DNA of 7,782 nucleotides from CAYNLG01 sp964397995. GTDB taxonomy: Bacteria > Planctomycetota > Phycisphaerae > FEN-1346. Shown here in pieces: positions 1 to 5,035 of the stretch. Location of the stretch: NCBI GenBank assembly GCA_964397995.1, contig CAYNLG010000117.1, positions 1 through 7,782 on the forward strand, written 5' to 3'. Every line of letters begins with the position of its first letter. Position 1 is the first letter of the stretch. The notes beneath the pieces were generated by a model. It saw nothing but the letters and a program-made list of their open reading frames with translations. It searched no databases and was not told where the DNA came from. A program made the position numbers and the translations under genes.

Positions 1-482
1 GCATGAAGATCGGCGTCATGTTCGGCAACCCCGAGACGACGCCGGGCGGCCGGGCCCTGAAGTTCTACTCCAGTGTTCGTATCGACCTTCGCCGTATCCA
101 GACCATCAAGACCGGCGACCGCGTCGTCGGCAGCCGTACCCGCGCCAAGGTCGTCAAGAACAAGGTCGCCCCGCCGTTCCAGAACGCCGAGTTCGAGATC
201 CTCTTCGACGGCGGCATCAGCTACGAGGGCGACATCCTCGACCTGGCGACCGAGGCCGGCATCGTCGAGAAGAGCGGCGCCTGGTTCAGCTACGGCGACG
301 TCCGCCTCGGCCAGGGACGCGAGGCCAGCCGCGACTTCCTCAAGGAAAACCCCGACCTCGCCGAAGAACTCCGCGTCAAAGTGCTCGAGGCGCGCGGCCT
401 CTCGTCTGAGAGCGTCTCGGCCCCGCCCGAGGCCGACGACGCCGAGGGCCAGGACGAGGACGAGGGCGACGACACCGATTGA
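1..482 (+). CDS. recA: RecA recombinase, C-terminal part (5' end outside the window)
   Basis: This is the C-terminal portion of RecA, the DNA-dependent ATPase that forms filaments on single-stranded DNA, drives homologous strand exchange and triggers LexA self-cleavage in the SOS response. The visible 159 residues start at MKIGVMFGNPETT, which corresponds to about residue 202 of E. coli RecA, just after the L2 DNA-binding loop. They continue through the conserved segments ALKFYSSVR and VVKNKVAPPF and the C-terminal domain (GAWFSYGDVRLGQGRE). The tail is strongly acidic (EADDAEGQDEDEGDDTD), the usual RecA regulatory tail that modulates DNA access. The ATG at 3 is an internal Met; bases 1-2 finish the preceding codon, so the gene is cut by the window edge rather than truncated in nature. 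It stops with TGA, 48 nt before the protease gene. The Walker motifs and promoter lie upstream and cannot be judged. Identity is essentially certain. Confidence 0.97.
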   Translation, partial: MKIGVMFGNPETTPGGRALKFYSSVRIDLRRIQTIKTGDRVVGSRTRAKVVKNKVAPPFQNAEFEILFDGGISYEGDILDLATEAGIVEKSGAWFSYGDVRLGQGREASRDFLKENPDLAEELRVKVLEARGLSSESVSAPPEADDAEGQDEDEGDDTD

Positions 483-530
483 CCGGTCGGCCGGGGGCCC
501 GCCCGGGTTTACGCAGGATGGAGGTCCCCT

Positions 531-1970
531 ATGCGGCGTGGCAGCCTTGTTGCGATTGGCGTGATCCTGATGGCGGCGGCGATACCGGCGGCGGCCCGTG
601 AGGCCCTGTCCGCGCGCGACACGGCCCGCGCCTTCGAGCAGGCCATTCAGCAGACCGCCGAGCGGGTCGGCCCCTCGGTCGTCAACATCGTGGTCACGCG
701 CGAGCCGGCGCCGATGGACGAGGGCGCCCTCGACCCCGGCGACGTCCCGCCCGACCTCCGCGACCGCCTCCGCGAGTACTTTGACCAGTTCCGCGACGGT
801 GTCCCCTTCCGCACCCAGGGCAACGGCTCCGGCTTCGTCATCCGGCCCGACGGCTACATCCTGACCAACGAGCACGTCGTCCACGGCGCCGGCGACATCG
901 AGGTCACCCTGACCGGCCGCAAACGCTACAAGGCCGAGGTGGTCGGCGCCGACCCGCGGCGCGACCTGGCCGTCATCCGGATCGACGCCGAGGGCCTGCC
1001 GGCGGTCCGCCTCGGCGACGCCCGCGAGCTGCACCGCGGCCAGTTCGTGCTGGCCCTCGGGAGCCCCTTCGGCTTTGGCCGCGACGGCCAGCCCAGCCTC
1101 TCGTTCGGCGTCGTCTCCGGCCTCGGCCGCGTCATCCACGGCGTCGGCGACGGCCTCGACCGCTACTATGGCAACCTCGTCCAGAGCGATGCCGCCATCA
1201 ACCCCGGCAACTCCGGCGGGCCCCTGGTCACCCTCGACGGCGAGGTCGTCGGCGTCAACGCCGTCATCTCCAGCACCTCCGGCGCCAGCGAAGGCGTCGG
1301 CTTCGCCATCCCGATCACCGACCGGACCCGGGCCATCGTCGACCGCCTCGTCAAGGGCGAGGCCATCGAGTACGGCTTCCTCGGCGTCGAGATGCGCGAA
1401 CTGACCCCCGACTTCGCCGAAGAGATCAACGTCGAACCCGACCGCGGGGCCTACGTCCTTCGCGTCCTGCCCGACACCCCGGCCGCCGAGGGCGGCCTCC
1501 GGACCGGCGATATCATCATCGAGGCCGCCGGCGAGACCATCGACCAGCCCGACGACCTCGTCCAGATCGTCCAGGCCACCCCCGTCGGCGAGGCCATGCC
1601 CCTGACGATCCTGCGCGGCAAGAAGACGCGGACCGTGACGGTCGCGACCACGCGCCGGCCGGCGCCGGAAGACCTGATGGCCGCCTTCCAGCCCCGGACG
1701 TGGTGGCGCGGCCTGCGGGTCGAGCCGCTGACCGAGGCCGTTCGCGAGGAGGCGGGCCTCGAGCCCCAGCAGCAGGGCGTCGTGGTCCGCGAGGTCCGCG
1801 ACGGCTCCCCCGCCGCCAAGGCCGGCATCGCCCCCGGCATGGTCATCGACCAGGTCGGCGACCGGCGGGTCGGCTCCGTCCGGGCGTTCGAGGAGGCGGT
1901 CGACGAATTCGACAAGGCCGTCTTCGTCCACGTCTTCGGCCAGGGCGTCAAGGTCATACAGCCCGAATAG
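531..1970 (+). CDS. HtrA/Deg-family periplasmic serine protease with two PDZ domains
   Basis: The product is a 479-residue secreted protease of the HtrA (DegP/DegQ, peptidase family S1C) type, which degrades or holds misfolded envelope proteins. Residues 1-22 form a signal peptide (MRR, hydrophobic core, AAA before R23). The trypsin-like domain spans about 35-275 with the complete triad: His115 in TNEHVV, Asp145 in RRDLAVI and Ser228 in GNSGGPL. PDZ1 covers about 280-372, with carboxylate-loop residues GFLGV, and PDZ2 about 391-476, ending in VIQPE. Length and domain order match two-PDZ family members. Relative to familiar DegP sequences there are extra residues after SPFGFG (RDGQPS) and before LVQSDAAINPGNSGG, in loops that shape the active site. 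The ATG at 531 is favoured by GGAGGT at 520-525, five bases upstream, and by the signal peptide. It follows recA by 48 nt and may be cotranscribed. The exact paralogue (degP, degQ or degS type) cannot be fixed, although two PDZ domains argue against DegS. Confidence 0.95.
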   Translation: MRRGSLVAIGVILMAAAIPAAAREALSARDTARAFEQAIQQTAERVGPSVVNIVVTREPAPMDEGALDPGDVPPDLRDRLREYFDQFRDGVPFRTQGNGSGFVIRPDGYILTNEHVVHGAGDIEVTLTGRKRYKAEVVGADPRRDLAVIRIDAEGLPAVRLGDARELHRGQFVLALGSPFGFGRDGQPSLSFGVVSGLGRVIHGVGDGLDRYYGNLVQSDAAINPGNSGGPLVTLDGEVVGVNAVISSTSGASEGVGFAIPITDRTRAIVDRLVKGEAIEYGFLGVEMRELTPDFAEEINVEPDRGAYVLRVLPDTPAAEGGLRTGDIIIEAAGETIDQPDDLVQIVQATPVGEAMPLTILRGKKTRTVTVATTRRPAPEDLMAAFQPRTWWRGLRVEPLTEAVREEAGLEPQQQGVVVREVRDGSPAAKAGIAPGMVIDQVGDRRVGSVRAFEEAVDEFDKAVFVHVFGQGVKVIQPE

Positions 1971-1996
1971 CCTATCGTTGCCGGAATGGCGCCGCC

Positions 1997-2037
1997 GGGC
2001 CTGCCCCCGCGCCTGTCGTCAGGCGGCAAGCGGGCCC
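1997..2037 (+). terminator. GC-rich stem-loop after htrA, possible terminator or mRNA-end structure
   Basis: A perfect 6-bp stem CGCCTG (2010-2015) and CAGGCG (2020-2025) closes a TCGT loop. Flanking complementary stretches extend it: TGC (2002-2004) with GCA (2026-2028) and GGGCC (1997-2001) with GGCCC (2033-2037), around a small internal loop. It begins 26 nt after the htrA stop and lies in the 123-nt gap before the next gene. There is no T tract, so a classical Rho-independent terminator is not supported. It could stabilise the htrA mRNA end or attenuate transcription into the hydrolase gene. Palindromic runs arise readily at this GC content, which limits confidence. Confidence 0.35.
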
Positions 2038-2093
2038 GCGAGCGGCCCGGCGAACATCGGCGGGCCCCCGATCCCATACCGAGGTCTCCCTCG

Positions 2094-2441
2094 ATGCGCA
2101 CCGCACTGTTGGCTGTCAGTTATCTGGTGTTGTCCTCTTGCCCCGCCCCGGCCGCCGAGGTCCAGCGCTCGGACGGGGCCCTCGCCGTCGCGTTCCCTGA
2201 CGGGCCGACCGTCACCTTCGCCCTCAAGGGCGACCTGCTGCTCGGCCTGGCCCGGGCGTCGGTCGGCGGCATCGAGCTCACGAGCCCCGACACGCTCCAG
2301 CGGCCCATGCTCGCCCAGGAGTTCGGCGACGACCGCATGGCGTGGCCCCTGATGCGTCTGAAGGGCACCCGGGCCGACGGCGCGGCCGTCCTGGTCGAGG
2401 CCGAACTCCTCGGCACCACCGACGAGGCCGCCCTCGGCTAG
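2094..2441 (+). CDS. Secreted glycoside-hydrolase-like protein, N-terminal fragment ending at an in-frame TAG
   Basis: This 115-codon reading frame encodes an export signal and the start of a beta-rich domain. Residues 1-15 are a short basic and hydrophobic leader followed by the lipobox-like LSSC, with Cys16 as a possible lipidation site. A signal peptidase I site after Ala20 (APA) is the alternative. Residues 22-115 alternate short strands (LAVAFP, VTFALKG, AVLVEAELLG), as expected for the N-terminal beta-sandwich of many TIM-barrel glycosidases. The ATG at 2094 is preferred over 1986 because GAGGT lies at 2081-2085 with a nine-base gap and because it yields a clean signal peptide. The frame stops at TAG 2439-2441 and then stays open in the same frame for 783 more codons. 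I therefore read this as the first part of one split gene, not an independent small protein. The function of the fragment alone is unknown. Confidence 0.7.
   Translation: MRTALLAVSYLVLSSCPAPAAEVQRSDGALAVAFPDGPTVTFALKGDLLLGLARASVGGIELTSPDTLQRPMLAQEFGDDRMAWPLMRLKGTRADGAAVLVEAELLGTTDEAALG
2439..2441 (+). other. In-frame amber codon (codon 116) interrupting the hydrolase gene
   Basis: The sequence reads GGC TAG CTC TTC GTC ATG. The frame upstream (from 2094) and downstream (to 4793) is identical, with no other stop inside. The interruption falls within a predicted beta-strand (ALG-X-LFVMAP), so the protein fold would run straight across it. One base change would restore sense, for example TAC (Tyr), GAG (Glu), CAG (Gln) or TGG (Trp). 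TAG also ends htrA and this gene, so general reassignment of TAG is unlikely. A nonsense mutation, a base-call error, or readthrough are the options, in roughly that order of plausibility with the first two close. Confidence 0.85.
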
Positions 2442-2450
2442 CTCTTCGTC

Positions 2451-4793
2451 ATGGCGCCGGACCGCGAGGCCGCACTCGCCGAGCCGTCCCACGAGCTGCG
2501 CGAGGCCAAGCGCAAGGCCGACGCGGCGCGCCTCGCCATCGAGAAGGCCCTCCTGGCCGACACGGCCTACGCCGAGGCCCGTGCCGCCGTCACCGAGGCT
2601 GAGCAGCGCGTCGTGGCCGCCGGCGACGACCTGACGGCCCGGGCCGACGCCGAGCAGGACGTGCGGAAGGCCGGGAATACGCTCGCCAAGGCCCGGGCCA
2701 AGGCCTGGCCCGGCCTCGTCAAGCGGACGCCCGCCCTGGCCGACGCCGACCGGACCATCCAGGCCTACGAGGGCGCGCTCCGCACCGCCGGCCTGGCGCG
2801 CGGCAAGATTCACCGCGACTACTACCGCCTGGCCGTCACGCGCCTGCCCGCCGAGGTCTGCGCCCGCGCCCACGTCGAGGCCTGGGCGGACGCCCACGCC
2901 GACGCCCTGACCCCCGCCGGCACGCTCACGTGGCGCCTCCAACCCGTCCAGCGCAACATCGCCGGCTGGTCCTGGGTCGGCTGGAAACAGTCCTACGAGG
3001 TCGCCCTGGCCGATGGCCGCAAGGTCAACTGCCTGCGGCAGCTCGGCACGTGGGAGGTCGGCGGCGGGGTCGACGGCCTGACGCTCGTCAACCTCCGCTA
3101 CCGCGGCCTCGGCAACCTGGAGCAACCGCTCACGGCGGGCCCCGGCGGCGGCGTCGAGCAGCCCTTCGCCACGTTCGACATGATGCCCGGGGCGTGCGGC
3201 AAGCCGATGGCCGTCTCGCCCGTCGTCCCGGTGCCCACCGACGAGGCCTTTACCGACCGGGCCTATGGCCTGGCCCACCGCGTCGGCGCCTGGATCTTCT
3301 GCATGGCCCGCGGCGGCGGACACGGCTATGTCGACTTCCAGTACCGCCCCGAGGCCACCCTCGCGAGCTACCCCGAACGCCAGGGCAATGTCCGGGCCCT
3401 CACCGAGTGCTACCCGGGCGACCCGTGCGTCTCGCAGACCGACGTCGAGTTCTTCGCCCGGGCCGACCGCTTCCGCACCACGCCGCAGGTCTATCTGGCC
3501 CTCGTGACGAAGGACGCGCCGCTCACGGAGGCCGAGACGCACACGCGCTGGCAGGAGGTGGACCAGCAGGTCCGCGACGACGTGGCCGAGGACCTGAACT
3601 TCGTCCAGTTCGAGCCGTGGCCAGGCATCGGCGTCCTCTCGGACGCCGGCTGGGCGGGGTACTACAAGGGCCTCGCCGAGGGCGGCCTCGACGCCTGGGC
3701 CGACGCCGGCGTTCGCCTCGTCGCCTACCACAACCCCGGCTGGATCAACGGCCGTTACCAGGGCCCCGACGGGCCGCCCAAGACCGGCGGCGGGGTCTGC
3801 AACATCTACGACTGGTGGCCCACGAAGGACGTCGAGGACCCCTGGACCGCCTTCCAGAAGGCTTGCGCCCGGCGCCAGGTCGCCTTCTACCCCTGGCTGG
3901 GCCAGACGGTCTGGCGCGACGCCCCGTTCGTCCAGCGCGTCGGCGAGGCCCCCGAGCACTGGTCGCTCAACACGCCCGACGACTGGCACGGCCCCGGCTA
4001 CGGCTACATGAACATGAAGGGCAACGTGCACGACCCCGCCTTCCGCGAGGCCTTCCTCGGCCGCCTCGAGGAGGTCCGCACGCGCTTCGGCTACCAGGGC
4101 TGGTGGGCCGACAGTTTCCAGAACCTCTTCATGAGCCAGCTGGACTGGGCCACCGGCGGCGGGAACTCGCTCCAGCGGGCCTGGTGGGAAGCCATCGCCG
4201 CCTGGACCCGCGAGGGCGTCGGCTGGATGGCCGAGAGCCACGCCTTCCCGGGCATGAGCTGCTCCATCGAGGTCCACGGCTGGGAGGACGACGTCTGGAC
4301 CTTCCAGCATGTGTGGAAGTGGTATCGCGGCAACCACCAGGCGGACTACACCGGCGAGCAACTCGACCGGACCTGCTTCCGCGCCATGGCCCGCAAGGGC
4401 TGGACCGCCCCCGACCACTCCTACAAGACCCACGCGACCTTCGCCATCCCCTCGTTCACGCGCCTGGCGAACGAGTACATGGCGGCCCTCCCGGCCATGC
4501 GCCGCAGCTACGAGCTGGGCGAGGAGCGCGGCGTCCTGTGGCTCACCTTCGGCGAGAAGGACGCCGAGGGCGTCTTCTTCGCCTTCGAGGCCGGTCCGGT
4601 TCCGAGCGGTGTGACGGCCGCCTGTATCCTCGACGAAGGGGCCGCCCCCGCTAAGGCGTTCGAGGCCGACCGGACGTACCGCGTCGGCGGGACGGACCTG
4701 CTCGAAGCCTTCGGCGTGCGGCGCGGCCCGCTGACCGACCCGCGGCGCGGCCGGTCGTATACCCCGCCCGAGTACACGTGGCTGGTGCGGTAG
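2451..4793 (+). CDS. Glycoside-hydrolase-like TIM-barrel protein, C-terminal part of split gene, with helical insert
   Basis: This 780-residue frame continues the preceding fragment in phase and probably makes one 899-codon protein with it (numbering below is for the whole). Residues about 127-239 are Ala/Glu/Arg/Lys-rich and strongly helical, probably a coiled coil (EAKRKADAARLAIEKALL). Beta-rich sequence resumes at about 275-470 (TLTWRLQPVQRNIAGWSWVGW). A barrel-like region follows from about 500 to 770: NFVQFEPWPG, VRLVAYHNPGWING, VAFYPWLGQ, FGYQGWWADSFQNLF and VGWMAESHAF. Asp673 in WWADSF sits where retaining alpha-glycosidases of GH31/GH36-like folds place the nucleophile, and Glu714 in MAESH could be a second acidic active-site residue. 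A small beta domain (VLWLTFGEK onward) closes the protein. I cannot assign a CAZy family or a substrate. The ATG at 2451 has no ribosome-binding site and no signal peptide, so independent translation is doubtful. Expected location is periplasm or cell surface if the N-terminal part is joined. The gene ends with TAG, 242 nt before alaS. Confidence 0.8.
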   Translation: MAPDREAALAEPSHELREAKRKADAARLAIEKALLADTAYAEARAAVTEAEQRVVAAGDDLTARADAEQDVRKAGNTLAKARAKAWPGLVKRTPALADADRTIQAYEGALRTAGLARGKIHRDYYRLAVTRLPAEVCARAHVEAWADAHADALTPAGTLTWRLQPVQRNIAGWSWVGWKQSYEVALADGRKVNCLRQLGTWEVGGGVDGLTLVNLRYRGLGNLEQPLTAGPGGGVEQPFATFDMMPGACGKPMAVSPVVPVPTDEAFTDRAYGLAHRVGAWIFCMARGGGHGYVDFQYRPEATLASYPERQGNVRALTECYPGDPCVSQTDVEFFARADRFRTTPQVYLALVTKDAPLTEAETHTRWQEVDQQVRDDVAEDLNFVQFEPWPGIGVLSDAGWAGYYKGLAEGGLDAWADAGVRLVAYHNPGWINGRYQGPDGPPKTGGGVCNIYDWWPTKDVEDPWTAFQKACARRQVAFYPWLGQTVWRDAPFVQRVGEAPEHWSLNTPDDWHGPGYGYMNMKGNVHDPAFREAFLGRLEEVRTRFGYQGWWADSFQNLFMSQLDWATGGGNSLQRAWWEAIAAWTREGVGWMAESHAFPGMSCSIEVHGWEDDVWTFQHVWKWYRGNHQADYTGEQLDRTCFRAMARKGWTAPDHSYKTHATFAIPSFTRLANEYMAALPAMRRSYELGEERGVLWLTFGEKDAEGVFFAFEAGPVPSGVTAACILDEGAAPAKAFEADRTYRVGGTDLLEAFGVRRGPLTDPRRGRSYTPPEYTWLVR

Positions 4794-4806
4794 GGCGCTC
4801 CCGGTC

Positions 4807-4823
4807 GGGCCGCTCTGCGGCCC
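4807..4823 (+). terminator. Stem-loop just after the hydrolase gene, possible terminator
   Basis: A perfect 7-bp inverted repeat, GGGCCGC (4807-4813) and GCGGCCC (4817-4823), has a TCT loop. It starts 13 nt after the TAG at 4793, the usual place for a transcript-end structure. There is no following T run, so it may act with Rho or as an mRNA 3'-end stabiliser rather than as an intrinsic terminator. Confidence 0.4.
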
Positions 4824-4843
4824 GCGGGCGTCTGAGCGACAAG

Positions 4844-4862
4844 CGCGGGGGCAACCCCCGCG
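4844..4862 (+). terminator. Second strong stem-loop in the hydrolase-alaS gap
   Basis: A perfect 8-bp stem, CGCGGGGG (4844-4851) with CCCCCGCG (4855-4862), has a CAA loop and very high GC. It lies 20 nt after the first hairpin, giving a tandem pair. It is immediately followed by a small GGC-GAAAA-GCC hairpin (4862-4872) that shares one base with it. No T tract follows. It sits upstream of the predicted alaS promoter, so it more likely belongs to the end of the preceding transcript than to the alaS leader. I did not match the cluster to a known riboswitch. Confidence 0.4.
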
Positions 4863-4938
4863 GCGAAAAGCCATGCGCGCGTCTATGCCGGGCCGCCGAC
4901 CGTCGGGCCACCCAGCGTGCCGAACGCCCAATCACAGC

Positions 4939-4967
4939 TTGGCGCGCCCCGCCCGTCAGGCTACAGT
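4939..4967 (+). promoter_or_regulatory. Candidate sigma70-type promoter for alaS
   Basis: TTGGCG (4939-4944) and TACAGT (4962-4967) each match four of six bases of the TTGACA and TATAAT boxes, and they are separated by exactly 17 bp. Transcription would start near 4974, leaving a leader of about 60 nt before the GTG at 5036. The surrounding 4920-4980 stretch is less GC-rich than the coding DNA, which supports a regulatory role. The rest of the 242-nt gap holds two hairpins and no convincing gene. Confidence 0.45.
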
Positions 4968-5035
4968 AACGGGCTAACCGTGCGCCGAACGACCGCGCCG
5001 ACCGTGCCCACGACCCCCGAACGGGAGCCCGTGCC

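Noticed and set aside
491..510. CCGGG/CCCGG hairpin followed by TTT between recA and htrA as a terminator
   Set aside because: A five-base stem and three T in very GC-rich DNA is weak evidence, and the short spacing favours cotranscription.
1986..2093. Upstream ATG at 1986 as the start of the hydrolase N-terminal fragment
   Set aside because: It would add a Pro/Arg-rich extension overlapping the intergenic hairpin, has no ribosome-binding site, and would bury the signal peptide.
4831..4920. Possible GEMM-I (cyclic-dinucleotide) riboswitch upstream of alaS, because GCGAAAAGCC and GCCGGGCCGCCGA resemble conserved pieces
   Set aside because: The stem that should separate those two pieces is missing, the 5' CAAACC-type element is absent, and the region lies upstream of the predicted alaS transcription start. 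Similarity is likely due to GC-rich repeats.
2019..4931. 970-codon open frame on the minus strand opposite the hydrolase gene
   Set aside because: It mirrors the codon structure of the plus-strand gene, has no recognisable domain and is dominated by Gly, Ala, Val, Leu and Arg. Long antisense frames are expected at this GC content.
4778..4969. Small 63-codon frame overlapping the hydrolase end and the intergenic region
   Set aside because: It is Arg-rich, has no ribosome-binding site and spans the two hairpins; it looks like a frame shadow.
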